Shown: positions 16,315 to 26,814, numbered from the stretch's first letter. The stretch is DNA of 64,000 nucleotides from Micrococcus sp023147585 (GCF_044872765.1 NZ_CP085253.1:2046001-2110000), one strand, 5' to 3'. Numbers and translations: made by a program. Notes: a model not told the origin generated them from the sequence alone.

Positions 16315-17772
16315 GTGACCCCTCTCCGTCCTCTGCGCACCGGACTCGCCGCCGCGTCCGCAGCCCTCGCCCTCGTCGGCTGCACCGCCTCCGATCCGTC
16401 GCCCGCGAGCGGTCCGCCGTCCGCCGCGGGCACCAGCGGCGCCGCCGTCCATCCCGCGGCGGAGGTGTCGCCCTCCACCGCGCCCTCCGATGCCGTGGAG
16501 GGCGACGCGGCGGTGGTCGTCCGGGTGGTCGACGGCGACACCGTCGACGTGCGCAAGGACGGCGAGGCCGCCGTCACCCGGGTCCGCCTCCTGAACATCG
16601 ACACCCCCGAGACGAAGCACCCGAGCAAGGCGGTGCAGTGCAGGGGCCCGGAGGCCGCCGCGCTCCTCGAGTCCCTCCTGGAGGAGGGGGACCACGTCAC
16701 CCTCCAGTACGACGAGGAGCGCTACGACAGGTTCCACCGCACGCTGGCCGGCGTGTTCGAGGGCGCCACGCTCGTGAACGCGGAGATCGCGCGAGCCGGC
16801 CTGGGCGTGCCCGTGGTGTTCGAGCCGAACCGTCGCTTCTACGACGAGGTGCTCGCCGCCTGGAACGAGGCGGAGGAGGACGGCGCCGGGCTGAACCAGC
16901 CGGGCCTGGACTGCTCCCTGCCGGTCATGGCCGAGCAGGCACCGGCGGGAGCGGAGCCCGCGGAGGGCGTGCTCGAGGAGCTCGCACTGGCGTACGCGGG
17001 CGCCGCGTCCGGTGAGCAGGCCTGGATGAGCGCCCTCTACCCGGACGTGCTCTCCCGTGTGAAGCACCTCGTCTCCACCGGCACGTCGAGCGCTGGGGAG
17101 GGCGCCGGCGGGGACGAGGCGCCGACGGCGAGCGCGGCTCCGGAGCAGCGGGCCGAGGGTCAGCGTGCCGCGGAGGGCCGTGCCGCCGAGCAGCGGGCGG
17201 AGGAGGAGCGGGCAGCCGAGCAGCGGTCGGCACAGGAGCGCGAGGCCGAGCAGCGGGAGGCTGCCCGGAAGCGCGAGGCGGCCGCAGCGTCGGTCCGGGC
17301 TGCTGAGGCCGAGGCCGAGGAGAGGGCCGCTGCCGCGCGTCGCGCCGCAGAGGAGAAGGCGGCCGAGACCGCGCCCCGGAACGTCGCGGGCACGTCCGGC
17401 GGATCCGGCTCGGGGTCCTTGTCCTCCGGCCGGCCCTCCGGCGGGACGTCCAGCAAGGCGCCGAACCGCTGCTACGCCCCGGGCGGCGAGACCTTCGTCT
17501 ACTGCGACGAGGAGGGGTCCTCGGGTTCAGGCGGTTCAGGCGGTTCAGGCGGCTCGGGGTCGGGGTCGGGGTCGTCGGGCTCCGCAGCGGGCGCCGGCGG
17601 TCCGGTGGCCGGCAGCGGCGGCGTCTGCCCGGACGGCTACCCGGTCAAGGTGAGCAGCTCGGGCAAGTACCACGTGCCCGGCGGAGAGCACTACGACCAG
17701 ACGAGCGCGAAGAACTGCTACGCGTCGACCTCGGCCGCAGCGGCGGCCGGCTTCATCGCCTCCCAGCGCTGA
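16315..17772 (+). CDS. Secreted nuclease lipoprotein: SNase domain, Ala/Glu/Arg coil, C-terminal sunset-type domain
   Basis: 485 residues from a GTG with CAGGAG upstream; this start gives a lipoprotein signal with lipobox LVGC (C23). The staphylococcal-nuclease domain spans about 65-200 with catalytic-type residues in place: R91 and E99 in RLLNIDTPET, and R142 in YDRFHRTLAGVF. A charged Ala/Glu/Arg repeat region at about 275-355 is probably coiled coil. Then come a Cys pair around CYAPGGETFVYC, a Gly/Ser linker, and a C-terminal domain (CPDGYPVKVSSSGKYHVPGG...KNCYASTSAAAAAGF) resembling sunset domains. The likely role is degrading extracellular nucleic acid at the cell surface, for nutrition or DNA handling. 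Confidence 0.85.
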   Translation: MTPLRPLRTGLAAASAALALVGCTASDPSPASGPPSAAGTSGAAVHPAAEVSPSTAPSDAVEGDAAVVVRVVDGDTVDVRKDGEAAVTRVRLLNIDTPETKHPSKAVQCRGPEAAALLESLLEEGDHVTLQYDEERYDRFHRTLAGVFEGATLVNAEIARAGLGVPVVFEPNRRFYDEVLAAWNEAEEDGAGLNQPGLDCSLPVMAEQAPAGAEPAEGVLEELALAYAGAASGEQAWMSALYPDVLSRVKHLVSTGTSSAGEGAGGDEAPTASAAPEQRAEGQRAAEGRAAEQRAEEERAAEQRSAQEREAEQREAARKREAAAASVRAAEAEAEERAAAARRAAEEKAAETAPRNVAGTSGGSGSGSLSSGRPSGGTSSKAPNRCYAPGGETFVYCDEEGSSGSGGSGGSGGSGSGSGSSGSAAGAGGPVAGSGGVCPDGYPVKVSSSGKYHVPGGEHYDQTSAKNCYASTSAAAAAGFIASQR

Positions 17773-17821
17773 GGCCGTGAGCCTCCTCGCAGAGGAGGCC
17801 CCCCGGCCTCGGCCGCGAGGA

Positions 17822-17864
17822 GACGAACGGGCGCCCACCTCGATGAGGTGGGCGCCCGTTCGTC
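17822..17864. terminator. Perfect 20-bp-arm hairpin between convergent genes
   Basis: Positions 17822-17841 and 17845-17864 are exact reverse complements around a 3-nt loop. It lies between the 3' ends of the nuclease gene and the YihY gene and should work in both directions. Confidence 0.8.
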
Positions 17865-17882
17865 GTGCCGGGGACGTGAGGC

Positions 17883-19019
17883 TCAGGACGTGGCGTGGCG
17901 GGGGCCGGAGCCGCCGTCAGAGGTGTCCGGGGCGTCCTCGTGGGCGGCCCGCAGCTCGTAGCCCTTCTCCTCCAGCTCCTCCTGCTTCTCCACCTTCTTC
18001 ACCAGGGCGTCGGTGTCCTTGGGGGGCAGGCGCACGGCCTTCTCGGCGGGCATGCCGGCGGTCAGCTGCTTGGCGCGCTCCACCTCGGTGTCGATCTCCG
18101 CGCCGAGCAGCAGCACGATGTTGAAGATCCACAGCGCGAAGAGCAGGGCCATGATGCCGCCGATCGCGCCGTAGGCGCTGTAGCCGGCGAACTGCGTGAG
18201 GTACACAGACAGCGCGACGGCGGCGAGGGCCAGGCCGACGAGCGCGAAGACGTTGCCCGGGCCGAACATGTGGAAGCTCGGCTTCTTCACGTTCGGGGTG
18301 GTGTAGTACAGGGTCGCGATGAGCAGGAGCAGCAGCACGATGACCACGGGCCACTTCACCCAGGCCCAGATCGGCAGGAAGGTGTCGAGCAGGAAGTCCA
18401 CCACGCCGCCCAGGCCGAGCGGCTGGGCGATCGGGGCGAGGAAGCCCTCGACGAGCGACTTGTTGAGGGCCAGGGAGATCAGCACGAGCACGATGCCCAC
18501 GATCAGGATGAGCGTGGTGAGGAGGTTGGTGAGGGTCAACTTGACGAAGCCGCGCCCCTCCTCGTAGTTGTAGACCTGGTTCATGCTGCGGTTGAACGCC
18601 TTCACGTACGCGGAGGCGGACCACAGGGCGGTCAGGATGCCGATCACCAGGGCGATGATGCCGCCGGTCGCCTGGTTGCTCATGGTGGTGATCATGTCCG
18701 TCACCATGGGCTCGTACTCGACGGGCACCGCGCCGGCGATCTGGTTGATCAGGTCGTCCACGGACTGGCGGTTGTTGGAGAGGACGAGGCTGAGGATGGA
18801 GAAGATCGCGAGCAGGGACGGGGCCAGCGAGAGCACCATGAAGTAGGTGAGCTTCGCGGCGAGGTCTGTGCCGCCGTCGTTGCCGAACTCCTTGAGGGCA
18901 CGGGTGAGGGCGTACTTCCAGCCCTTGCCGTCCAGCTTGACGTCCTTCAGGCGCTCCGTGCGCTCCTCCGGGTCGATCCTCGCGCCCTCGAGGGTCGCGT
19001 CGACGGGGTGAATGGCCAC
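17883..19019 (-). CDS. YihY/virulence-factor BrkB family membrane protein
   Basis: 378 residues. After a ~50-residue cytosolic start come about six helices with family features: DGGTDLAAKLTYFMVLSLAPSLLAIFSIL, IGILTALWSASAYVKAFNRSMNQVYNYEEGRGFVK, and YGAIGGIMALLFALWIFNIVLLLGAEIDTEVERAK. The C-terminal ~70 residues are charged, with a K/E-rich helix. The family was once called ribonuclease BN; that activity belongs elsewhere and the true function is unknown. The start is GTG at 19019 with GGAAGGA upstream. Confidence 0.92.
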   Translation of the reverse strand: MAIHPVDATLEGARIDPEERTERLKDVKLDGKGWKYALTRALKEFGNDGGTDLAAKLTYFMVLSLAPSLLAIFSILSLVLSNNRQSVDDLINQIAGAVPVEYEPMVTDMITTMSNQATGGIIALVIGILTALWSASAYVKAFNRSMNQVYNYEEGRGFVKLTLTNLLTTLILIVGIVLVLISLALNKSLVEGFLAPIAQPLGLGGVVDFLLDTFLPIWAWVKWPVVIVLLLLLIATLYYTTPNVKKPSFHMFGPGNVFALVGLALAAVALSVYLTQFAGYSAYGAIGGIMALLFALWIFNIVLLLGAEIDTEVERAKQLTAGMPAEKAVRLPPKDTDALVKKVEKQEELEEKGYELRAAHEDAPDTSDGGSGPRHATS

Positions 19020-19100
19020 GGTGGGTCCTTCCGCATGACAGGTCAGGGGTCGCGCCCACAGTAGCCGACCCGGGCCGTCAGAGCCCGGGCCGGGGACCCG

Positions 19101-20522
<1,422 letters not shown>

Positions 20523-20666
20523 GCCGGGGACTCCTTGGTTGCCGGGACGGGGCCCGGGATGTGGGGCGCTCCGCGGGAGGCGTCCGGCGCGTCGGTCCGG
20601 GCTCACCGGACGACGGGCGCCGTGGTCGACCCTCCCGTGCTGTCCAGCGTAGGGGCAGACCGGGCC

Positions 20667-21590
20667 TCAGAGCACGTTGTCGGGGCTCTCCTCCACGGTG
20701 GCGGCGGCCCGGAAGGCGGCCAGGTCGCGCAGGTAGTCGGCGGCGCCCGTGAAGTCGGGGCGGGGGGCGTTCGCCCTCAGCATGACGGCCCGCAGCGGCT
20801 CGAGGCTCCGGCTCAGGGGCACCACGTCCTCGCACCCCTCGGCGTCGGCGAGGGCGCGCAGCTGCCACCACGTCGGGGCCATGAGGTTCACCGCTCCCGC
20901 CCGGAAGCGCTCGAGCAGCGCCGCGGGGGTGGCCCAGCCGTGATGGGCGGCCTCGGTCGAGACCCGCTCGGGGGACTGGCCCGCGGGCAGGCGGACCACG
21001 AAGAAGAAGGTGTCGTAGCGCCGCGCGCCGCCGGGCGGCGTGATCCAGCGCGACCACGGGACGAGCGCCCCGACGTCGGGGGCGAGGCCCTCGTGCGCCA
21101 GGAACGCGCCGAAGTCCACCTCGTGGCGCTCCACCTGCGCGCGCAGCTCAGCAGGGAGCGCGGCCACGCGCTGCGCGTCCACCGGGACGCCGGTGGCCGC
21201 GTCCCGGGCCAGGAGCACGCCCACCTCCTCGAAGGTCTCCCGCACGACGGCGGCCAGCAGGCGCCCGGCGGCGCGCTCCGGGGCGAGGTCCCCGAGGGTG
21301 CTCCGCGCGCCCTCCGGCTCCCCGGGCAGGCCGAGCCTGTCCGCCCACCCCGCGAGGTCGACCCCGTCCCACAGGGCGGGCGGCAGCTCGTCGGCCGGGT
21401 CCACCCGTCCGCCGGGGAAGGCCGTGGCGTGCGCGCTGAAGGCCATGGTGGCGGCGCGCTGGAGGGCGAACACCTCGAGGCCGCCCTCCTCGCCCGGGCG
21501 CACCAGGAGGAGGGAGGACGCCGGGCGGGCGGGCGCATCGAGGGGCGGAGTGCCCTCGTGGGGGGCGCGGGGCGGGTGGGAGGCTGTCAC
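20667..21590 (-). CDS. NUDIX hydrolase with insertion inside the Nudix box (NUDT19-like)
   Basis: 307 residues. The Nudix box is split: FPGGRVDPADE near residue 50 and RETFEEVGVLL some 45 residues later, the arrangement seen in NUDT19/RP2p-type hydrolases, several of which act on CoA derivatives. Other family pieces are PWSRWITPPGGARRYDTFFFV and a C-terminal helical region. TAGTGT at 21598-21603 on the minus strand ends 7 nt before GTG at 21590, so a leaderless start there is preferred to the in-frame GTGs at 21599 and 21593. It is divergent from etfB, so a CoA-related role would suit the context, but that is inference. Confidence 0.85.
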   Translation of the reverse strand: MTASHPPRAPHEGTPPLDAPARPASSLLLVRPGEEGGLEVFALQRAATMAFSAHATAFPGGRVDPADELPPALWDGVDLAGWADRLGLPGEPEGARSTLGDLAPERAAGRLLAAVVRETFEEVGVLLARDAATGVPVDAQRVAALPAELRAQVERHEVDFGAFLAHEGLAPDVGALVPWSRWITPPGGARRYDTFFFVVRLPAGQSPERVSTEAAHHGWATPAALLERFRAGAVNLMAPTWWQLRALADAEGCEDVVPLSRSLEPLRAVMLRANAPRPDFTGAADYLRDLAAFRAAATVEESPDNVL

Positions 21591-21714
21591 CACCGTCACA
21601 CTAGTCAACCGGGGTTGTGTAGCGTGAGCCCTGCATGCCGTGCGCGCCACGAGCAGGGCCTCATCCCGCTCGGCGCCGCGCGGCCCCGAGCGGAGATTCG
21701 AGGAGGATTCACCC

Positions 21715-22497
21715 GTGAAGATCGTGGTGCTGGTCAAGCAGGTGCCGGACACGTGGCAGGAGCGTGAGCTGAGCCTGGAGACCGGTTGGGTGGTGCGCGA
21801 CGGCGCGGCCGAGCCCGTGCCGGACGAGATCAGCGAGCGCGTCATGGAGGTCGCCCTGGGCTGGCGGGACGCCGGAGCTGACGTCGAGATCGTGGCCTTG
21901 ACGGTGGGCCCCGAGGACTCCTCGAAGACGCTGCGCAAGATGCTGGCCATGGGGGCGGACTCCGCCGTGCAGATCACCGACGACGCCCTCGTCGGCTCGG
22001 ACGCCGTGGAGACGGCCCGCGTGATCGCCGCGGCCGTCGAGAAGGAAGGCGCCGACCTCGTGCTCGCCGGCACCTTGTCCACGGACGGCGGCACCGGCGT
22101 GGTGCCGGCCATGGTCGCCGAGCTCCTGGACCGGCCCTACCTGCCGCATGCTGAGGCCCCCGAGTTGGTCGACGGCGAGCTGACCGGCACCGTGGCGACC
22201 TCAGACGCGGACGTGCGCGCCGCCGTCGCCCTGCCCGCCGTGGCGAGCCTGACGGAGAAGACCGCGGAGCCGCGGTTCCCGAACTTCAAGAACATCATGG
22301 CGGCCAAGAAGAAGCCGCTCACCGTGCTGTCCCTGGCCGACCTCGGCATCGCCGCGGGCCCGGCCCAGGCCGCCTACCGCTCCGTGATGGTCTCGGCGGA
22401 CACGCGCCCCGAGCGTGCCGCGGGCGAGAAGATCACCGACGACGGCACCGCCGCCGAGCGGCTGGTGGAGTTCCTCGCGGGTCGGGGGCTCGTGTGA
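21715..22497 (+). CDS. etfB: Electron transfer flavoprotein subunit beta
   Basis: 260 residues, typical length. The N terminus is KIVVLVKQVPDTW; then VMEVALGWRDAGADVEIVALTVGPED, LRKMLAMGADSAVQITDD, LAGTLSTDGGTGVVPAMVAELL, and the family motif PRFPNFKNIMAAKKKPL. EtfB binds AMP and pairs with EtfA (FAD) to carry electrons from acyl-CoA dehydrogenases to the respiratory chain. The start is GTG at 21715 with AGGAGG 8 nt upstream. A TAGCGT box at 21620-21625 could be the -10. The etfA reading frame overlaps its stop. Confidence 0.96.
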   Translation: MKIVVLVKQVPDTWQERELSLETGWVVRDGAAEPVPDEISERVMEVALGWRDAGADVEIVALTVGPEDSSKTLRKMLAMGADSAVQITDDALVGSDAVETARVIAAAVEKEGADLVLAGTLSTDGGTGVVPAMVAELLDRPYLPHAEAPELVDGELTGTVATSDADVRAAVALPAVASLTEKTAEPRFPNFKNIMAAKKKPLTVLSLADLGIAAGPAQAAYRSVMVSADTRPERAAGEKITDDGTAAERLVEFLAGRGLV

Positions 22498-22520
22498 GCG
22501 CGAACGTGGAGGAGACCGAG

Positions 22521-23531
22521 ATGACGACGCAGACCGATGCCGCGAACAGCGGTCAGACCGTGCTGGTGCACGCCGAGATCGGCGCGGACGGCGCGCTCCG
22601 CCCGGTCGTGGCCGAGCTGCTCGGCGCCGCCGCCACCGTGGGCGTGCCCGAGGCCGTCCTCGTGACCGGCGCGGAGGGCAGGGACGCCGCCGTCGCCCGT
22701 CTGGGGGAGTACGGCGCCACGCGCGTCCACGTCCTTGTGGCCGACGACGCCGCCACCACCCTGGGTGACGCGGCCGTGCAGGCCCTGACGGCCGTGACCG
22801 CCCGCACCGCTCCCGTGGCCGTGCTGCTCTCCGGCAGCCCGGAGTCCCGCGCGGTGGCCGGCCGTCTGTCCGTTCGGGCCCGCGGCCCCGTGTGCGCGGA
22901 CGCCGTGGGGCTGCGCTGGGCCGACGACGAGGTCATCGCCCGCCACTCCGTGTTCGGCGGCGACTACCTCAGCGAGTCCACCGGCGAGGGCGGCCCCCGG
23001 ATCATCACCATGCGCCCCGGCGCAGTCGCGGACCGGGCCCCGGCCGTCGAGGCGCCCGAGGTCGTGGAGCTGGCCGCCGCCGAGCTGGGCCCGGTGACCG
23101 CCGGCGCCCGGGTGCTCGAGGTGAGCGCCCGGACGCAGAACTCCGCCCGCCCGCCCCTGCGCGGTGCGAAGACCGTCGTTGCCGGCGGCCGCGGTGTGGG
23201 ATCCGAGGAGGGCTTCGCGATCGTCGAGCAGCTCGCCGACGAGCTCGGCGCCGCCGTGGGCGCCTCGCGCGCCGCCGTGGACTCCGGCTACACCGCGGCC
23301 GACCGCCAGGTGGGTCAGACCGGCGTGATCGTGTCCCCGAACCTGTACATCGCCCTGGGCATCTCCGGAGCCATCCAGCACCTGGCCGGCATGAAGACCG
23401 CCAAGACCATCGTGGCGATCGACAAGAACGAGGACGCCGAGATCTTCGAGCACGCCGACTTCGGTGTGGTCGGGGACATCTTCCAGGTGGTCCCGCAGGT
23501 CATCGAGCAGCTGCGCACCCGCCGCGGCTGA
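22521..23531 (+). CDS. etfA: Electron transfer flavoprotein subunit alpha
   Basis: 336 residues. The C-terminal FAD domain shows GRGVGSEEGFAIVEQLA, GASRAAVDSGY, VGQTGVIVSPNLYIALGISG, IQHLAGMKTAKTIVAIDKNEDAEIFEHADFGVVGD. The ATG at 22521 is chosen because GGAGGAG lies 8 nt upstream. An in-frame GTG at 22494 overlaps the etfB stop and would add nine residues. It forms an operon with etfB and, 52 bp later, the cytochrome b gene. Confidence 0.95.
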   Translation: MTTQTDAANSGQTVLVHAEIGADGALRPVVAELLGAAATVGVPEAVLVTGAEGRDAAVARLGEYGATRVHVLVADDAATTLGDAAVQALTAVTARTAPVAVLLSGSPESRAVAGRLSVRARGPVCADAVGLRWADDEVIARHSVFGGDYLSESTGEGGPRIITMRPGAVADRAPAVEAPEVVELAAAELGPVTAGARVLEVSARTQNSARPPLRGAKTVVAGGRGVGSEEGFAIVEQLADELGAAVGASRAAVDSGYTAADRQVGQTGVIVSPNLYIALGISGAIQHLAGMKTAKTIVAIDKNEDAEIFEHADFGVVGDIFQVVPQVIEQLRTRRG

Positions 23532-23583
23532 ACCGGTGCGGGCGCGGTCCGCCTCGGACCGCGCCCCTCGGACGAGGAGAAGC

Positions 23584-25287
23584 ATGCCCAAGCAGCGAAT
23601 GGCCGGATACGTCCCCCTGAAGGGCGCCCCGGCCGAGACCGAGCCCGCCCCCGCCCTGGCGCAGGACACCACGACGGCGGCCCCGGCCCCGGTGGTGGCG
23701 CCCGCCGCACCGGTGGCGCCGACCGCACCGGTGGCCGCGGCCGCCGCCCCGGTGGCGCCGACCGCGCCGACGTCGGGCCTCACGCCCCTGTCCGCGCGAC
23801 GCCGCATGGCCGGGTACGTCCCGTTCGCCCGCGAGGCCGAGTGGCTCGGCGGCGCCCCCGCCCCGGCCGCGGGATCGATCCCGGCCGCCGCCCCGGCGCG
23901 GTCCGTCGCGCCCGAGCCGATCGCCGCCTCGGCGTCCCCGACGCGGGCCCCCGCACCCGCGGAGACCGAGCCCGTCGTGCCGGACGTGGCGGCCGTCGTC
24001 GCCTCCGCGACCGGTGCGCCGGCCGCGGCCGGGGTGGGCGCTCCCGTGGAGTCCGACCTCGTGCCGCTCGCGAAGCGGCGACGCATGGCCGGGTACGTGC
24101 CGTTCGCCCGGGAGGGGGAGTGGTTCACCGAGCTCGCCGCCGTGGGCGGCCCCACCGCGCCGGAGATGGTGGCGCAGGAGGTCGTCGCCGAGCCGGCCGA
24201 TGCGGAACCGGCCGTCGCCGCCCCCGTGGCCGCGGCGCCGGCTGCGGAGCCGGCTCCCACCGCGCCGGACACCCGTTCGGCCCCGCCGGCCTCCACCGCG
24301 CAGCCGCCCCGGGCCGCCCCCGGGGCCGCCACCGGCACGCCCGCTCGGGCCGCGGAGACGGACGCCGCCGAATCCGCCGCCCCGTCCCGCCTGCGCAAGG
24401 CGCTGCCGGCGGTGGCCGGCGTCGTGGTGCTGGCGCTGCTCGCGGTGCTGGCCGGACGCTGGCTGCGGAGCCTCGACCCGGTGGCGGACTTCATCGCGAC
24501 CTACGACGGGCACCCGGTCCTGCCCGAGGGCACCCCCGAGGGGATGCCCTGGTGGATGGGCTGGCAGCACTTCCTGAACATGTTCCTGATGGTGCTGATC
24601 ATCCGGACGGGCCTGCAGATCCGTCACGAGACGCGGCCGCCGGCCAACTTCACTCCGACGAAGGACGGCCTGTTCTCCGCGCGGGGCAACACCCCGAAGA
24701 AGTTCTCGCTCACCATCTGGACGCACCAGGCCCTCGACGCGCTGTGGCTGCTCAACGGCGTGATCTTCGTGGTGCTGCTGATCGTCACCGGCCACTGGGC
24801 GCGGATCGTGCCCACGGACCCGCACGTGTTCCAGCACGCCCTGTCCGCCGGCATCCAGTACCTGTCCCTGGACTGGCCCACGGAGAACGGCTGGGTGCAT
24901 TACAACGCGCTGCAGATGCTCTCCTACGCGCTGGTGGTGTTCGTGGCCGCCCCGCTCGCCGCCCTCACGGGCTGGCGCATGTCCTCGTGGTTCCCCACGG
25001 AGGCCAAGGGACTGAACAAGGCGTTCCCCATGGAGGTGGCCCGCAAGGTGCACTTCCCGGTGATGGTCTTCTTCGTGGCGTTCATCGTGGTGCACGTGTT
25101 CCTCGTGGCCTTCACGGGCCTGCTGACGAACTTGAACCACATGTACACCTCGCGGGGCGGTGCCACCGACGCGTGGGGCCTCGTGGTGTTCCTCGTGAGC
25201 GTGGCGGTCACCGCCGCCGCGTGGTTCTTCCTGAAGCCCGCCTTCACGGCCCCCGTGGCCTCCCGGTTCGGCACCGTGGGCCGCTGA
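23584..25287 (+). CDS. Cytochrome b561-like membrane protein with three RMAGYVPF motifs on a Pro/Ala-rich N-terminal arm
   Basis: 567 residues. Residues 1-265 are hydrophilic, Ala/Pro-rich and probably disordered, but carry RMAGYVP(L/F) three times, at 5-12, 74-81 and 167-174; copies two and three extend to RRRMAGYVPFARE(A/G)EW. From about residue 268 there are six hydrophobic segments. His residues that could ligate haem are H329 (QHFLNMF), H381 (WTHQALD), H490 (KVHFPVMVFF) and H504 (VVHVFLVAF), a spacing like di-haem cytochrome b561/thiosulfate-reductase-type b subunits. The ATG at 23584 has GAGGAGAA upstream. The gene follows etfBA directly, so it may take electrons from ETF into the membrane; the repeated motif could be a docking site. 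Both ideas are inference. Confidence 0.85.
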   Translation: MPKQRMAGYVPLKGAPAETEPAPALAQDTTTAAPAPVVAPAAPVAPTAPVAAAAAPVAPTAPTSGLTPLSARRRMAGYVPFAREAEWLGGAPAPAAGSIPAAAPARSVAPEPIAASASPTRAPAPAETEPVVPDVAAVVASATGAPAAAGVGAPVESDLVPLAKRRRMAGYVPFAREGEWFTELAAVGGPTAPEMVAQEVVAEPADAEPAVAAPVAAAPAAEPAPTAPDTRSAPPASTAQPPRAAPGAATGTPARAAETDAAESAAPSRLRKALPAVAGVVVLALLAVLAGRWLRSLDPVADFIATYDGHPVLPEGTPEGMPWWMGWQHFLNMFLMVLIIRTGLQIRHETRPPANFTPTKDGLFSARGNTPKKFSLTIWTHQALDALWLLNGVIFVVLLIVTGHWARIVPTDPHVFQHALSAGIQYLSLDWPTENGWVHYNALQMLSYALVVFVAAPLAALTGWRMSSWFPTEAKGLNKAFPMEVARKVHFPVMVFFVAFIVVHVFLVAFTGLLTNLNHMYTSRGGATDAWGLVVFLVSVAVTAAAWFFLKPAFTAPVASRFGTVGR

Positions 25288-25329
25288 GTCGTCGTGTGGT
25301 CCACCAGATGGTCGTGGCTAAGAAAATAG

Positions 25330-25371
25330 TTGCACGTCCGACTTTTGCCCCTTAGTGTGATCTGGAACACA
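25330..25371 (+). promoter_or_regulatory. Promoter of the MHS transporter with shared operator and CRP-like site
   Basis: -35 TTGCAC (25330-25335) and -10 TAGTGT (25353-25358) are separated by 17 nt. The palindromic site TTGCACGTCCGA (25330-25341) covers the -35. TGTGATCTGGAACACA (25356-25371), 14 of 16 matches to the symmetric CRP consensus, covers the -10. Related sites occur near 32.75 and 36.5 kb. Confidence 0.7.
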
Positions 25372-25416
25372 GCGACGTCGCCCGTCGCGGTGCCCCCGCA
25401 CCCTAGGAGCGTCCCC

Positions 25417-26814
25417 ATGGCCGAGTCTCTCGCCCCGCCCGCGGCCCCCGTCGCCGAAGCCCCCGTCACCCCCGTCCAGCGCCGCCGAGCGTTCGTCGGC
25501 GCCATCGCCGGCCACCTCATCGAGTGGTACGACTACGGCGTCTACGGCTTCCTCGCCGTCTACGTGGCCGCCAACTTCTTCAAGAGTGAGGACCCGACGG
25601 TCGGCATCCTGGCCGCCTTCGCCGTCTTCGCGCTCAGCTTCTTCGTCCGTCCGCTCGGCGGCCTGTTCTTCGGGCCCCTCGCGGACCGGATCGGCCGCCG
25701 CAAGACCCTCATGCTCGTGCTCGGGCTGATGTGCAGCGCCACGGCCGTGATCGGCATGCTGCCCACCTACGCGACCATCGGCGTCGCGGCCCCGGCCCTG
25801 CTCGTGCTCATGCGCCTGGTCCAGGGCTTCTCCGCCGGCGGCGAGGTGTCCACCATCTCGGCGTTCGTGGCCGAGTACGCCGTCAAGGGCCGGCGCGGCT
25901 TCGCGACGTCCTTCCTCATGGTCACCGCCGCCGTGGGCCTGCTGCTGGGCGGCGTCGTCGCCAACGGCCTGGGCGCGATCATCGGCACCGAGGCCATGGC
26001 CGCGTGGGGCTGGCGCCTGCCGTTCCTGCTGGCCGGCGTGCTGGGCGCGGTGGCGGTGTTCATCCGCATGAAGCTCGAGGACAGCCCTGAGTTCCAGCGC
26101 CTGCACACCGAGGGCCGCACCTCGAAGGCCCCGCTGCGCGAGACCCTGCGTCACCAGCGGCAGCTCTTCCTCATGGGCGCGGTCATCACACTGCTGGGTT
26201 CCACGTTCTACCTCGTGCTGACCTACCTGACCACCTACATGAAGACCATCCTGGAGGTCGAGCCGGGCGCCATCTTCTGGCTGGTCCTGCTGACTGGCGT
26301 CACCGCCGCGGCGTTCATGCCGGTCGGCGGCGCGATCTCGGACCGCATGGGCGACCGCCGCCCCATGCTCGCGATCGGCGCCCTGCTGGTCTCCGGCGCC
26401 GTGGCCTGGTTCTTCCTCACCGCGCCCGGCACAGAGGGCTCCCTGCCCCTCGTCCCCTCGCTGCTGGCCCTCGGCGTCACCACCGGCCTGTACTGCGGCA
26501 TCCCGTACGCCACCATGACCGAGCTCATGCCGGCCCACGTCCGCTCCACCGGCGTCGCCCTGGGATACAACGTGCCGGTGGCCCTCTTCGGCGGCTCGGC
26601 CCCGTTCATCGCCACCTGGCTGATCAAGCAGACCGGCGACGTCGCCTCCCCGATGTACTTCTTCCTCGCCACCGCCGCCGTGTCCCTGCTCGGCGTGGCG
26701 ATGCTGCGCCCGGCCGACCTGCTCGGCCACGAGGACGTGCCGGTGACCGGCTCGCTGGACGCGGTGGGCGCCCCCGTGCGCCCGGTACTTTCGAACGTGA
26801 CTTCGGGGGAATGA
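25417..26814 (+). CDS. MFS transporter, metabolite:H+ symporter (MHS) family
   Basis: 465 residues, twelve helices. MHS landmarks are GHLIEWYDYGVYGFLA near residue 33, RPLGGLFFGPLADRIGRRKTL near 82, RLVQGFSAGGEVSTISAFVAEYA near 130, and WGWRLPFLLAGVLG. Relatives carry organic acids, betaine or shikimate with protons. The ATG at 25417 has TAGGAGCG upstream. Its promoter shares operator elements with the catabolic genes at 27-37 kb, so an organic-acid substrate feeding that pathway is plausible. The last dozen codons run into a repeated TTTCGAACGTGA sequence. Confidence 0.92.
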   Translation: MAESLAPPAAPVAEAPVTPVQRRRAFVGAIAGHLIEWYDYGVYGFLAVYVAANFFKSEDPTVGILAAFAVFALSFFVRPLGGLFFGPLADRIGRRKTLMLVLGLMCSATAVIGMLPTYATIGVAAPALLVLMRLVQGFSAGGEVSTISAFVAEYAVKGRRGFATSFLMVTAAVGLLLGGVVANGLGAIIGTEAMAAWGWRLPFLLAGVLGAVAVFIRMKLEDSPEFQRLHTEGRTSKAPLRETLRHQRQLFLMGAVITLLGSTFYLVLTYLTTYMKTILEVEPGAIFWLVLLTGVTAAAFMPVGGAISDRMGDRRPMLAIGALLVSGAVAWFFLTAPGTEGSLPLVPSLLALGVTTGLYCGIPYATMTELMPAHVRSTGVALGYNVPVALFGGSAPFIATWLIKQTGDVASPMYFFLATAAVSLLGVAMLRPADLLGHEDVPVTGSLDAVGAPVRPVLSNVTSGE

